Of a DNA stretch of 64,000 nt, positions 17,587-26,962 are shown in pieces. Below the pieces are notes generated by a model. The model had not been told where the DNA came from. It was given only the letters and a program-made list of their open reading frames with translations, and did not search any database. Both the position numbers and the translations under genes were made by a program. Position 1 is the first letter of the stretch; every line of letters begins with the position of its first letter. Source of the stretch: Syntrophobacter sp963666995. GTDB taxonomy: Bacteria; Desulfobacterota; Syntrophobacteria; Syntrophobacterales; Syntrophobacteraceae. The stretch is taken from the NCBI GenBank assembly GCA_963666995.1, contig OY762941.1, forward strand, positions 3,410,001 through 3,474,000. The letters are read 5' to 3'.

Positions 17587-18627
17587 GTGAACGGTTTGAA
17601 ATGGGGTTGGCTCATCCTGAAAACACTTGTGGTCATCGTTTGCGGCGTGGGCGGTTACTTTATTGCGGATCAACTTGAAAGCCTGAAATCATATGTCTGG
17701 ACTCCGTGGGCCGGTGTCGTAGTCGGCATTATTTTCGCCATGCTCACGTTGTCCGCCGAAAAGCTGATCAAACACATTCCCCTCAAAGTCCTTTTCGGCG
17801 GGACAGTAGGCCTTGTACTCGGGCTGTCCGTCGTCAAGCTGATGGGATACGTGTTCACCAATCTGCCCAACGCTACGATCAGCATTGCAATTTATGTCAT
17901 ACTATCATGCATTTTTGGTTATATGGGAATGGTGTTGGGGAGCTTCAAGGTGGAGGAGTTGCGCTTTCCCAACTGGTCATGGCTCACGCGTGGGAATTTG
18001 CGAAACAATCAGGCCATGAAGATACTCGATACCAGCGTCATCATCGACGGACGTATTGCCGATATCGTGGAGACGGGATTTTTGGGAGGTATACTCGTCA
18101 TCCCCGAATTTGTCCTTCAGGAGTTGCAACACATCGCCGACAGTCCCGATCCTACGAGGCGCGTGCGCGGCAGGCGAGGACTGGACATCATCAAGAGACT
18201 TCAACAGGAGAAGCTGATCGAGGTCCGCATCGACAGGCAGGACTTTGAGAACCTGAACGATGTTGACGCGAAGCTGGTCGCTCTCGCGCTGCACCTGAGC
18301 GCGAAGATCGTGACCAACGATTATAACCTTTCCAAGGTTGCCGAGGTTCAGGGTATCAGGGTCCTGAACATCAATCAGCTTGCAAACGCACTGAAACCCG
18401 TGGTTCTCCCCGGAGAAATATTGCGTTTGCAGATTCTGAAGGAAGGGAAAGAGCAGGGGCAGGGGATTGCGTACCTCGAAGACGGAACCATGGTTGTGGT
18501 GGAGAACGCCAGCAGGTATCTGGGAAAGGAAGTGGAAGTCTCTGTGACCAGTATCCTGCAGACAACCGCCGGACGTCTGATCTTCACGACCCTGAAAGAT
18601 GCCGATCATACCCGGCAACAGCACTGA
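17587..18627 (+). CDS. Membrane PIN-TRAM domain protein (YacL-like)
   Basis: A 346-aa protein. Four hydrophobic segments fill residues 5-125. A PIN nuclease fold follows (MKILDTSVIIDGRIADI; later LVALALHLSAKIVTNDYNL), and a TRAM domain ends the protein (GIAYLEDGTMVVVENASRY). The acidic PIN residues are present, so metal-dependent RNase activity is plausible. GTG at 17587 and TTG at 17596 are both in frame; TTG has better spacing from GGGGAGG, so the true N-terminus may be three residues shorter. It is closely downstream of carD. Confidence 0.88.
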   Translation: MNGLKWGWLILKTLVVIVCGVGGYFIADQLESLKSYVWTPWAGVVVGIIFAMLTLSAEKLIKHIPLKVLFGGTVGLVLGLSVVKLMGYVFTNLPNATISIAIYVILSCIFGYMGMVLGSFKVEELRFPNWSWLTRGNLRNNQAMKILDTSVIIDGRIADIVETGFLGGILVIPEFVLQELQHIADSPDPTRRVRGRRGLDIIKRLQQEKLIEVRIDRQDFENLNDVDAKLVALALHLSAKIVTNDYNLSKVAEVQGIRVLNINQLANALKPVVLPGEILRLQILKEGKEQGQGIAYLEDGTMVVVENASRYLGKEVEVSVTSILQTTAGRLIFTTLKDADHTRQQH

Positions 18628-18657
18628 CACCCATTGCCGTTCAATGGTGTTTGATCG

Positions 18658-18685
18658 AAGGCGGGCGAAACAGTCCCGCCTTTTT
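18658..18685 (+). terminator. Rho-independent terminator after the PIN-TRAM gene
   Basis: AGGCGGG (18659-18665) pairs with CCCGCCT (18675-18681) across a 9-nt loop and is followed by TTTT. A classic hairpin plus U-run, 30 bp after the stop. Confidence 0.8.
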
Positions 18686-18753
18686 GCTGAATACGGATAT
18701 ACGTTCGCCTTCCTTATTTTGCCGTCGCATCGAGGAGGCTGCCGACTGTTCCG

Positions 18754-19764
18754 ATGACTGAGGATAATGTCCCGCCGGTTCTGAGTTTCACGATCGAGTC
18801 CGAGGACAGGGGGCGCCGCCTGGATGTATTCCTGAGTTCCCGCTGCGGGGACTGTTCGCGCAGTCGCATTCAAAAGCTCATACAGGAAGGACATGTGCTC
18901 GTAAACGGCATACCGGTCAAAGCCCGGTATGAGCTTCATCTTGCCGATCGGGTTTCCATACGGCTTTCGCTTCCCGAAGTCCGGGAAATTGTGATTCCCC
19001 AACCGATGTCCCTCGATGTTTTGTATGAAGACGAAGATATACTCGTCCTGAATAAGCCTCCCGGCCTGATCGTGCACCCGGGGGCGGGTCATGAAGAAGG
19101 GACCCTGGTCCATGGACTGCTCGCTCACTGCGGCTCACTTGCATCGCAGGGTTCGCCGAGAAGGCCGGGAATCGTCCATCGCCTGGATCGGAATACGTCG
19201 GGAGCGTTGGTGATCGCGAAGAGCGATCGGGCCTATCTCGACCTCATCCGGCAGTTCAAGGATCATGCGGTTGCCAAGGAGTACCTGGCGCTGGTCTACG
19301 GCAGTCTGCCTCGGCTCTCGGGCGAGATCAGAACACTGATGGGAAGGCATCCGGTCGACCGAAAAAGGATGGCTGTGCTTGAAAAGGGAGGGCGCGAGGC
19401 GATATCCTCCTGGGATGTGGAAACGGACTGGGGCGAGGTGAGCCTCATCCGCGTCCGGATCAAGACCGGCAGGACCCACCAGATCAGGGTCCATTTGAGC
19501 TATCTGCATCATCCCGTCGTGGGCGATGATGTCTATGGAGGCGGCAAACGAAAAGCCCGATTGGTCGTATCCGCCGCACTCAGGTCGATCCTTCTGACCG
19601 TGAACCGGCAGATGCTCCACGCGGGGAAGCTGGAATTCCATCACCCGAGATCACACGATCCGCTCTCGTTTGTCGCACCGCTTCCAGCCGATTTGGCCGG
19701 CATCATCGGGGAGATCCGCATGCTTTTGCCGTCCGAATCCGGCTCCATTACCCCCCGGCGCTGA
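18754..19764 (+). CDS. rluD: RluA-family 23S rRNA pseudouridine synthase (RluD-like)
   Basis: A 336-aa enzyme with an N-terminal S4 RNA-binding domain (RRLDVFLSSRCGDCSRSRIQ) and an RluA catalytic domain: NKPPGLIVHPGAGH, the catalytic-Asp motif HRLDRNTSGALV and GRTHQIRVHL. RluD makes pseudouridines in helix 69 of 23S rRNA. It could be another RluA paralogue, but S4 domain plus length favour RluD. It ends exactly where the convergent gspD ends. Confidence 0.85.
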   Translation: MTEDNVPPVLSFTIESEDRGRRLDVFLSSRCGDCSRSRIQKLIQEGHVLVNGIPVKARYELHLADRVSIRLSLPEVREIVIPQPMSLDVLYEDEDILVLNKPPGLIVHPGAGHEEGTLVHGLLAHCGSLASQGSPRRPGIVHRLDRNTSGALVIAKSDRAYLDLIRQFKDHAVAKEYLALVYGSLPRLSGEIRTLMGRHPVDRKRMAVLEKGGREAISSWDVETDWGEVSLIRVRIKTGRTHQIRVHLSYLHHPVVGDDVYGGGKRKARLVVSAALRSILLTVNRQMLHAGKLEFHHPRSHDPLSFVAPLPADLAGIIGEIRMLLPSESGSITPRR

Positions 19765-22119
19765 TCACGGGGGGACCATCGATTTTAAGTCTTTAAGTTT
19801 ATTCATGAATTCTCTCGTTGCGTCACTCGAGCGGTGATCGACGACCCGCGGCGTGATGGCGATGATCAATTCCGTTCTGTCGCGTCTCTTATCCTGAGTC
19901 CCGAAGAGTGGTGAGAGAATGGGCACGTCCGACAGGAAAGGTATCCCCTTCTTGGTGTTGGTTTGGGTTTCCTGGATTATCCCTCCGATGACGACGGTGG
20001 AACCGTTCTGAGCGAGCAAGGTTGTCTTAAGATTGCGCTCGGTAAAGGTGGGAGCGGTATTACCGACACCCACGGTCACGGTCTCACCGACCCTGCGGAT
20101 GGTCTGGTCCACTTCCAGGCGAACGAGTCCGCCCGCGTTGATATGCGGGGTCACGTTGAGGATTACACCCGTTTCTTCGTATTCAATGGTGCTGAAGACG
20201 TCTGTGACAACAGTGGTGCCGGTGCCTCCGGTATAAGACCCGGTCGGAACGGGCTCAAGGCCTCCCACCTGGATTGCGGCTTCCTTATTGTCGGTGGCCA
20301 GAAGCGTGGGAGTGGCCAGGACCCGCACTTCCGTTTTATTGGAAAGCATGGTCAACATGGTGGCAATATCTTTAGCGGCGCTGACCCAGCCGAGGGCAAG
20401 GCCTCCGGCCGATGACGCAGATACCACGTTAACGCCCGCCCCCTGCCCGTTCTGAGAGCCTTTCAGGGAGCCGCCGTCGACCGGGATGTGGCTGAAGTAC
20501 CACTGAACGCCGTATGAAAGGTCCTTGGTCAGCGTGACTTCCGCTATCATCACTTCTATCAGGACCGCTCTCGGGAGAATGTCAAGAGAGTCGATGGTCT
20601 TCTTGATCTTGGCATAATCGGTGGCATTGGCTCGAACGACGATCGCGTTGTTGACCTCATCCGGGATGATGACCACCTCGCCGCTCAACGAGCTGGCCGG
20701 TGTAAGCCCCTGGGCTCCTCGAATCGAAGTCCTCGCACCAGCCCTCTGTCCCGAAGTGGATGAACCCGTTCCCGTCTGCCCGCCGCTGCTGCCGTACTGG
20801 CCTGATGATCCCATGGACGAACTTCCAAAAGAGGAGCGGGACGACCCGAAAGCGGAGGATGAACCCAGGCCGGAACTTGACGATCCGAAGGCGGACGATC
20901 CTGTCCCGGAGCTTTTGTTACCGAAGGTGCTTCGACTGGATTTCACGACCTGTTCTTCAGGCCTCTTTTCGCTGCCTTTCAAGCCGTAAACCTGGGTCAA
21001 TATATCTCCAATGTCCTTTGAGAGCCCGTTCTGGACAAAATAGACATAAATCTGCTCTCCGACTTCCGCGCCGTGTACGTCCAGAGCGTTGATCCATTGT
21101 TTTGCCGTCTTGATCATCTCGGGATTCTGAGCCAGAACGAGAATCCCTTTGAAATTGAATAACGGAATAAAGGCAAGGTTGGCCTTGAGATTGCTTTCTT
21201 TGAAAATGCCCAGCTTGGTCATCAGCGCTTCCATGCTCTGGGCGGCATCCTGCGGTGAGATGGAAGTCAGCGGAACGATTTCCATGCTCACTTCCTGAAG
21301 GATGTTGATGTCGAGCGTCCTCAGGACTTCGACGATGCTCTGGGCGTTGTCGCTGTTTTCGACGAATATGAGGGTATTGGACACATTATCGGAGATGATC
21401 GGTCTTCCCGGAGTCAGGAAGAACTTGACGGTGTTCATCGCCTGCTTGGCATCCAGATAGCGCAGCCGGAAAATGACGATGACCGGCTTGATGCCTTCCT
21501 TGTCGGCTTTGAGGATGAGGGAGTCCGCGATGGGCAGGCCGCTGCTCGTACTGCGCTGCAGCGTCTGGATATAATATATCCCGCTGCGGGGCACGATGGA
21601 GATGTTGTTTGCCTCGTAAGCCTTGGTGATCATCTGGAACAGCTCGTCCTTTGTGAACTCGCCTTCCAGGTACATGCTGATGCGGCCTTGGAGCGTCGGT
21701 TCGATCACATAATTGAGTTTAAGGTAGTCCCCGAATATCTGGTTGGTGACTTCACCCACATCGGCCTTGTCGAAATTGAACTGGATCCGTTGTCGTTCCG
21801 CGTCAGCGGGAGTAACTTTCTCAGGCTTGGCGGGTGCGGCACCGGGGCTGAGCAACCCCGAGGAGAGCTTCCCGGACAGGCTGGGGAGGATAGGGGGCTT
21901 TGCAGGGGTTTCCCCCGGTGTGGCAGGTTTTGATGCCGCCGGCGCGGGCTGCGCCGACGATGGAGGTTCCAGAGCCACGGGGCCAAACAACTCGTTTGAC
22001 CGTGTGCCCGGCCCGGCCGGCTGGACCGGTGATGTTGGAACTCTTTGGCTGGTCGTTGTCCCGCACGAAACTAGAAAAAAGGCCATGGAAAGAAAAGCAA
22101 TGGCCTTGAGTGTATTCAT
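19765..22119 (-). CDS. gspD: Type II secretion secretin, lipoprotein
   Basis: A 784-aa outer-membrane secretin. The start at 22119 gives MNTLKAIAFLSMAFFLVSCG, a lipoprotein signal with an LVSC lipobox, with a GGGGGAAAAC ribosome-site region before it; a longer frame from 22197 lacks this. A Pro/Ala linker is followed by the N0 domain (RIQFNFDKADVGEVTNQIFG) and repeated N1-N3 domains. A long Ser/Gly-rich insertion (about residues 405-480) lies in the last N domain. The secretin beta-barrel then ends with VIGGIIQETQ and ELIIAITPRVV. It is the last gene of the leftward gsp operon. Confidence 0.93.
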   Translation of the reverse strand: MNTLKAIAFLSMAFFLVSCGTTTSQRVPTSPVQPAGPGTRSNELFGPVALEPPSSAQPAPAASKPATPGETPAKPPILPSLSGKLSSGLLSPGAAPAKPEKVTPADAERQRIQFNFDKADVGEVTNQIFGDYLKLNYVIEPTLQGRISMYLEGEFTKDELFQMITKAYEANNISIVPRSGIYYIQTLQRSTSSGLPIADSLILKADKEGIKPVIVIFRLRYLDAKQAMNTVKFFLTPGRPIISDNVSNTLIFVENSDNAQSIVEVLRTLDINILQEVSMEIVPLTSISPQDAAQSMEALMTKLGIFKESNLKANLAFIPLFNFKGILVLAQNPEMIKTAKQWINALDVHGAEVGEQIYVYFVQNGLSKDIGDILTQVYGLKGSEKRPEEQVVKSSRSTFGNKSSGTGSSAFGSSSSGLGSSSAFGSSRSSFGSSSMGSSGQYGSSGGQTGTGSSTSGQRAGARTSIRGAQGLTPASSLSGEVVIIPDEVNNAIVVRANATDYAKIKKTIDSLDILPRAVLIEVMIAEVTLTKDLSYGVQWYFSHIPVDGGSLKGSQNGQGAGVNVVSASSAGGLALGWVSAAKDIATMLTMLSNKTEVRVLATPTLLATDNKEAAIQVGGLEPVPTGSYTGGTGTTVVTDVFSTIEYEETGVILNVTPHINAGGLVRLEVDQTIRRVGETVTVGVGNTAPTFTERNLKTTLLAQNGSTVVIGGIIQETQTNTKKGIPFLSDVPILSPLFGTQDKRRDRTELIIAITPRVVDHRSSDATREFMNKLKDLKSMVPP

Positions 22120-22260
22120 GTTTTCCCCCTGTTCGATACCAAGAGAAAGGATCCTGATCCGACAGTAGTACGGAAAATCGTTAAACCAAGGACGCATACG
22201 CGTCGTTCATCCGCGTTCAGGGGACAAGCCGGCGGCATTGCAGCCTAACCGGATCGCCTT

Positions 22261-22842
22261 CTATGTCTTTTCTCCCTTTTCCATCAGCGCCGCCAGGATA
22301 ACGTTGACGACCAGGTCCGGCCCTTTATTCCGCTGGATCTTTTGAATATTGATTTCCTGGACCAGGATCGCGGCTTCGAAATTCTTCACACGATCGAGGA
22401 AAAAGTAAAGCCCTTCCACATTGGTCATGAAGTTGAATCGAAGATGGACTTCCTGATACAAACCGTATTCTTTACTCGCAAGAACCTGGTAGGTTTTTAT
22501 GTCGAGTTTCTGCCCCCCCTTGGCTGAAAGCAATTCACCAAGCGATGCGGCAAGCTGATACGGATCGTTGCCGCGGAAGAGCCTTTTTTGCATCTCCTTC
22601 AGGCCCTCCTCCTGCTTGACCAGATTGTCTCTGATGCTTTGGGCCTGATTGACCTTCTCCTGATATTTCTTCACCAGATCGTTTTGTTGCCTGACCTGCA
22701 GAGCCATTTCATCCTTCTGGGACAAAAGAGGCCCGAGCCATATGAGTTCGACTGCAAGCAGCACCAGCAGGGTCAATCCCACGACGGTCAACGCAGACCG
22801 GTGCTTCTTCAAGTCAGACCAGGAAACGGTAAAACCCTTCAT
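22261..22842 (-). CDS. gspM: Type II secretion protein GspM-like
   Basis: A 193-aa bitopic protein: short cytoplasmic start, one membrane helix (LTVVGLTLLVLLAVELIWLG, residues 18-37), then a coiled coil and a ferredoxin-like periplasmic domain. This is the GspM/PilO pattern of an inner-membrane platform subunit that pairs with GspL. Its ATG overlaps the gspL stop (ATGA at 22839-22842). A 141-bp gap separates it from gspD. Confidence 0.75.
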   Translation of the reverse strand: MKGFTVSWSDLKKHRSALTVVGLTLLVLLAVELIWLGPLLSQKDEMALQVRQQNDLVKKYQEKVNQAQSIRDNLVKQEEGLKEMQKRLFRGNDPYQLAASLGELLSAKGGQKLDIKTYQVLASKEYGLYQEVHLRFNFMTNVEGLYFFLDRVKNFEAAILVQEINIQKIQRNKGPDLVVNVILAALMEKGEKT

Positions 22843-24377
22843 TGCTGATCCTGTTGAACATCCTCGGAGGGATCCACCTCCTGCTCCTCGTCCTCACCAG
22901 TGTCCTGAGGAAGTGCAGGTCTTTTCCCCGGGGAGATTGCCGGGCTGACCCGCTCAATCCTGATCTCCCCTTTCTCCGAGGGCAATGATTCAAAATTCTT
23001 GGTTATCTTATCAAGGTCGATTTGGAGCTGGACGTTAAATCGCTCCTGGTCGGATGTCGGGTTTTTCGTGACCGGAGAAGCGAATCGGACATCGGCCAGG
23101 CCTTCAACCTTGGACAATTCGGAAAGGTACTTGATCGCTGACTTGCTTTCACCCCGCAATATAAGTTGGCCCTTTTTGAGAGAAAGGTAATTGAGCCACG
23201 TGTCATCGGGCGTTACCTGGGTGAGAACGGTGAGGATCTCCAAAGTGGGGTAGCCTTCCATATTGAACTGGGAGAGATTCTTCTGATCTTCTCGGAATTT
23301 CGCTATCCGGTTCTGAAGCGCTTCAATGGGTTTCCACTGAGCCTCGAGTTGGGACACCTCTTTCTTCAGGCGTTTGCCGGCCTCATCCAGTTGTCTCACC
23401 GTGTAAGCCTGATAAAGGGCAAAAACCGAAAAGAGAAAAATGACGGCGAGGATGGGGTAGGCGATTTTGGGGACCTGCCACGGCTTGAGGGTCAGTTCAC
23501 CGTCAAAAGTTCGAATGTGTTCCTGGGCAAAGAGGTACCGCACCCAATGGGAAATCAGGCACTCTTCCGCTGAATGGATGCGGAGCGGAAGGTTGTCCTC
23601 GGTCCACTCCCTTCCATAATCCCGCACGTCGCTGCATTCGCTCTCGGAACACATGAGATGTATGTGGACGTCGTCCTGGCATACTCCTTCTCCCAGGCAG
23701 TGAAGGTTTTCCCGGAAAAGCCGGAGATTGTCCAGGTCCTTGCTGATGACCGTCGAATCGAGAAGCGCGCCGTTATAGAAGCGATGTATCTCGAGGTGGT
23801 GAGCATCAATGATGCGCGCGATTATCTCGAGCGGAAGCGTATCCTCCTGCGAGAGCAGGAGCGGGAAAAAAGCCTTGTAGACCAAAGCGCTGGGGATGAT
23901 CGTGAAAGTCTGGTAGGATCCGCCTCCGAGCACCTGGTGGAACTTCTCGTAAACGTCCGATTGCATGGAGAAGATCGGTACGGAGAGGTGGCGGCCGACC
24001 GGAACGGGAGGACCGAAAAAATGGATCGTGCGCTCATGTTCATGAAAAGTGTTCTCTTGCCAGTCAAAATTCAGCGCTTCTTCCAGTTGCTCTTGAAGGG
24101 CCGCGGGATAATGCTCCCGGTGAAACGTGTAATAACCCCGGGACAGGAAGAGGAGCAAGGCGGTGGGATGTCGCCCGCGGGGCCGCAGATTGAGGCGTTG
24201 AAGGAAATCGAAAACCGTTTCTCCGTCGGGAATCAAAATATGCTCGCACGAGTCGATCTGCCAGGTCCTCCACTGCCTGTGCGCGCGCAGAACCTCAAGC
24301 CGATGAGGCTCGATATAGACTGCCAGGAGGTTTTTGGGCCGATGCTTGATGAAGTCCTTCAGCATCCTTCTCAACAC
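22839..24377 (-). CDS. gspL: Type II secretion GspL/PilN-like protein
   Basis: A 512-aa platform protein. Residues 1-290 resemble an actin-like cytoplasmic domain of GspL. A single membrane helix (IAYPILAVIFLFSVFALYQ) sits near residue 315, and a PilN-type periplasmic domain follows. A Pro/Glu/Asp-rich tail of about 50 residues ends the protein. GspL couples the ATPase GspE to the membrane platform. GTG at 24377 is used; an ATG four codons later has a ribosome site too close to it. It lies 17 bp after gspK and overlaps gspM. Confidence 0.8.
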   Translation of the reverse strand: MLRRMLKDFIKHRPKNLLAVYIEPHRLEVLRAHRQWRTWQIDSCEHILIPDGETVFDFLQRLNLRPRGRHPTALLLFLSRGYYTFHREHYPAALQEQLEEALNFDWQENTFHEHERTIHFFGPPVPVGRHLSVPIFSMQSDVYEKFHQVLGGGSYQTFTIIPSALVYKAFFPLLLSQEDTLPLEIIARIIDAHHLEIHRFYNGALLDSTVISKDLDNLRLFRENLHCLGEGVCQDDVHIHLMCSESECSDVRDYGREWTEDNLPLRIHSAEECLISHWVRYLFAQEHIRTFDGELTLKPWQVPKIAYPILAVIFLFSVFALYQAYTVRQLDEAGKRLKKEVSQLEAQWKPIEALQNRIAKFREDQKNLSQFNMEGYPTLEILTVLTQVTPDDTWLNYLSLKKGQLILRGESKSAIKYLSELSKVEGLADVRFASPVTKNPTSDQERFNVQLQIDLDKITKNFESLPSEKGEIRIERVSPAISPGKRPALPQDTGEDEEQEVDPSEDVQQDQQ

Positions 24378-24394
24378 TCGCTTTCCAGCCTTGT

Positions 24395-25294
24395 TTACAG
24401 AATCTTACGATAAAGTATCTGGTATCCTTCCGGTGTTCCCGGAGCGAACCGAACTACGAGCCACAGAGTGACGGATGGAGGACCCGAATATGCTTTCCCT
24501 GCGGAAAGGATACGAAAGATCCCACCCATTCCCCAGGTGTTATTCTGCAAAATTTGTTCCTGCGAGTTCTCTCGCACGGCTACATTAGTACCATAGACTG
24601 TGAGCATCTGGAATAACGAATCTTTCGACGGCAGCAAAATGCCGGTATCCTCCGTGTCGGGATCGTCCCCAGTGCGGGTATAGCCATAAAAAGCCTGCTG
24701 TGTTACCCCGGGAATCAGAAGCATCTGATCCAACCTCACGAGAGGCCCGTTGAAAGGCCCGTAGTGCAGACCCGCTTCCTTGTACTGATCTTTTTTCATA
24801 CCATGGAGCCTGGTGAGGTCGCTCTTGCTCACGAAATCCAGGATGACATCGGAAAGCGATCCGGCCGCCCCGTCTTCCATGCCCGTTCTTTCCAGCAGTA
24901 TTTTCACCTGTTCGTGATTTGCCTTATTGATGTTGATCTTCCTATCTTCCCTTTCGATAACGACAACGGCTTTCCCGGTCTGGTACTCGACGACATGAAA
25001 CCGCCCGTCCGGCTGCCAGTAATCTTCAACGTCCCCGTGCAGACCGGAAGGAGGGGGCTGCCCCATACGCCCGAGGGCTTCATAGCACCCTCCGATTGCG
25101 AGGTGGAGCGCCTGCGATCTTCTGAGAAGATGCGCCTGTTCCTCACCCTGGAGCCGCGTTTCCGAACTCACCCTCATCGCAAACCACATGATCAGAGCGC
25201 AGATCCACAGGACGGCTATAATGACCACACCGTCTCTTTTCCTTAGCACTCGCCACCTCTCGATCCGTATAGTCTTTCCATTTCCCGCTTTCAT
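24395..25294 (-). CDS. gspK: Type II secretion minor pseudopilin GspK
   Basis: A 299-aa protein. After a basic N-terminus it has a pseudopilin-like hydrophobic helix (GVVIIAVLWICALIMWFAMR) and then a large periplasmic domain with helix-hairpin-helix-like KININKANHEQVKILLERTG, the GspK hallmark. The ATG at 25294 is chosen because it falls 20 bp after gspJ; the longer frame overlaps gspJ. GspK caps the pseudopilus tip with GspI and GspJ. No Glu+5 is evident after the cleavage site, as usual for GspK. Confidence 0.85.
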   Translation of the reverse strand: MKAGNGKTIRIERWRVLRKRDGVVIIAVLWICALIMWFAMRVSSETRLQGEEQAHLLRRSQALHLAIGGCYEALGRMGQPPPSGLHGDVEDYWQPDGRFHVVEYQTGKAVVVIEREDRKININKANHEQVKILLERTGMEDGAAGSLSDVILDFVSKSDLTRLHGMKKDQYKEAGLHYGPFNGPLVRLDQMLLIPGVTQQAFYGYTRTGDDPDTEDTGILLPSKDSLFQMLTVYGTNVAVRENSQEQILQNNTWGMGGIFRILSAGKAYSGPPSVTLWLVVRFAPGTPEGYQILYRKIL

Positions 25295-25314
25295 GGCGCC
25301 GTTCCAAAGCAGTG

Positions 25315-26007
25315 TTACTGCTGGAGAACGGTGCTGTTCACCGGATTGGCCGTCACATCCTCTTTGAGTGAAAAAAGAAAGTTGGGGGCGATTTGGAGCG
25401 AATGGACGACCGGATCGCCCTCCCGACTCCACCTAACGAGGACGACGGCAGGCGGTGAAGGTTCTTCATTGTTCCAGTAATCGGAGAGCGCCTCCCTTTC
25501 CCCGCCCCCATAGGATAACGAGAACTCATCTATATCGATGGAAAAAAACCGGGGCCAGGATTTCTCGTTTGTCGACGGCTTGATTTTTAAAAATCCCTTT
25601 ATGCCGTCGGGGTGATAGGTGTCGAGAGGCATTTCGGCATAGAGGAGCTTTTTCGCCCTGTCGTCAAAAATATACCGTGCGACAACCGGGACTCCCTTCG
25701 ATATGGCCTTGATGGAATGGTCCGTCGCGAAAGCCATCGCGTGGGCCTCTCCCAGGAAGAGAGCGCGGGACTGCTGATCGAGGCGTACAGGTGTCGGTTC
25801 GATCTGTGCGAGCTGCATCTTCAGAAGGTCAAGAACCTCGGGTAAATCGCTTTGTCTGCGATCTTGCTGCTTCTCCCATGTCCTGAGCGAAAAGGTCAGG
25901 CACACTGAAAGGATGCCGATGACCAGAGAGGATATGAGAGTGGCCAGCACCAGCTCCATGAGAGTGAAACCTCCGGGATCGACCGGTTTGGGAATTTCCC
26001 TTCTCAT
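25315..26007 (-). CDS. gspJ: Type II secretion minor pseudopilin GspJ
   Basis: A 230-aa prepilin-like protein with leader peptidase site PGG/FTLMELVLATL and a following hydrophobic helix. The rest is a beta-rich soluble domain as in GspJ. The ATG at 26007 is picked because it gives a short leader and a 31-bp gap from gspI. It is part of the GspH-I-J-K tip complex. Confidence 0.8.
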   Translation of the reverse strand: MRREIPKPVDPGGFTLMELVLATLISSLVIGILSVCLTFSLRTWEKQQDRRQSDLPEVLDLLKMQLAQIEPTPVRLDQQSRALFLGEAHAMAFATDHSIKAISKGVPVVARYIFDDRAKKLLYAEMPLDTYHPDGIKGFLKIKPSTNEKSWPRFFSIDIDEFSLSYGGGEREALSDYWNNEEPSPPAVVLVRWSREGDPVVHSLQIAPNFLFSLKEDVTANPVNSTVLQQ

Positions 26008-26038
26008 ACGTTTGCCTTTGATCCAAGCCCCGTCGGGT

Positions 26039-26440
26039 TTACTTGAGATCGGGATTGGGGACAATCAGGCTGAATTCCAGCATCTCTCCCGCATAAAGCA
26101 ACTGGACCCTGTACAGATCGGATTTCTTGCCGAACGGCCTGTTCTGCGGCAGATAGACCGGCGTCGCGCGAATTTCCACAACCGGCGATCCCGGCAGGCC
26201 GTCCATCCTCAAAATATTGGTCCCGACTTTCTGGGGATCCGCAAGTATCTCCTGAGCGGCGGCCTCCAAAACCGGTTGCTTGGCGATCTTTTCCTGCAGG
26301 CGCTGCTTGTACTGGAGAGACACCGAAATGACTCCCAGAATGCCGCCTGCTATCAGCGTCCCCACCAGAAGGCTCACCATGACTTCCAAAAGGGTGAAAC
26401 CCTTCGCGGCGCTGCCTGTGTCAGATCCTGATTGCTTCAA
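26039..26440 (-). CDS. gspI: Type II secretion minor pseudopilin GspI
   Basis: A 133-aa prepilin-like protein; leader site AKG/FTLLEVMVSLLVG with the conserved Glu+5, one hydrophobic helix, then a compact soluble domain. Its ATG overlaps the gspH stop by four bases (26437-26440). Assignment as GspI rather than another minor pseudopilin rests on operon order and size. Confidence 0.78.
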   Translation of the reverse strand: MKQSGSDTGSAAKGFTLLEVMVSLLVGTLIAGGILGVISVSLQYKQRLQEKIAKQPVLEAAAQEILADPQKVGTNILRMDGLPGSPVVEIRATPVYLPQNRPFGKKSDLYRVQLLYAGEMLEFSLIVPNPDLK

Positions 26441-26904
26441 TCGGAACCTTTTCTCGAAACGACCACCGTTCCGAACAGAGGATGGATGTATATCCCGAAC
26501 CTGCGTTGCTGGTCGAAATCGACCTCGATATCATTTCCGGACATACTTCCATCGGGGTAATACACCAGCAGATGGTCGCCGGTATCAGGGTCGCGTTCAA
26601 GGTGGTCGGCATAAATATCGACGTTGGGCGGAATAACTTTGCGAGGCGGAGCCTCGAGATCGTACAGATGCTCCGAGCCTCTTATCCTGAACGCCGTAAC
26701 ACGGCCCGAGTTCATGGCGCGCAGCCGGGCGCTTCTGAGCGTATCCGTGAATTCCTGCAGGAACTCCCTGTCCTCCATGCGCCTCCACCCGGCGCCCACC
26801 CGAGGCAGGATCGTTCCAACGGTAAGGCCGATGATAATAAGGACCACCATCAATTCAAGGAAGGTGAAACCCTCATCGCTGCCGATCAGCCTTCGAATGC
26901 GCAT
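26437..26904 (-). CDS. gspH: Type II secretion pseudopilin GspH-like
   Basis: A 155-aa prepilin-like protein with leader site DEG/FTFLELMVVLIIIGL and Glu+5. The segment EFTDTLRSARLRAMNSGRVT is typical of GspH/FimT, not of the major pseudopilin GspG, which would have a GspG C-terminal calcium-binding segment. It starts just after a 22-bp tandem duplication at the end of gspF. Confidence 0.78.
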   Translation of the reverse strand: MRIRRLIGSDEGFTFLELMVVLIIIGLTVGTILPRVGAGWRRMEDREFLQEFTDTLRSARLRAMNSGRVTAFRIRGSEHLYDLEAPPRKVIPPNVDIYADHLERDPDTGDHLLVYYPDGSMSGNDIEVDFDQQRRFGIYIHPLFGTVVVSRKGSD

Positions 26905-26918
26905 GATTATGTAATTCC

Positions 26919-26962
26919 TTCATGCTAAAATTTGACGTCATTCATGCTAAAATTTGATGTCG
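26919..26962. repeat. 22-bp tandem duplication of the gspF 3' end
   Basis: Two adjacent 22-bp units (26919-26940 and 26941-26962) differ at two bases. On the minus strand each unit can encode Asn-Asp-Ile/Val-Lys-Phe-stop, so the end of gspF with its TAG exists twice. The second copy is untranslated and forms most of the gspF-gspH spacer. Confidence 0.85.
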
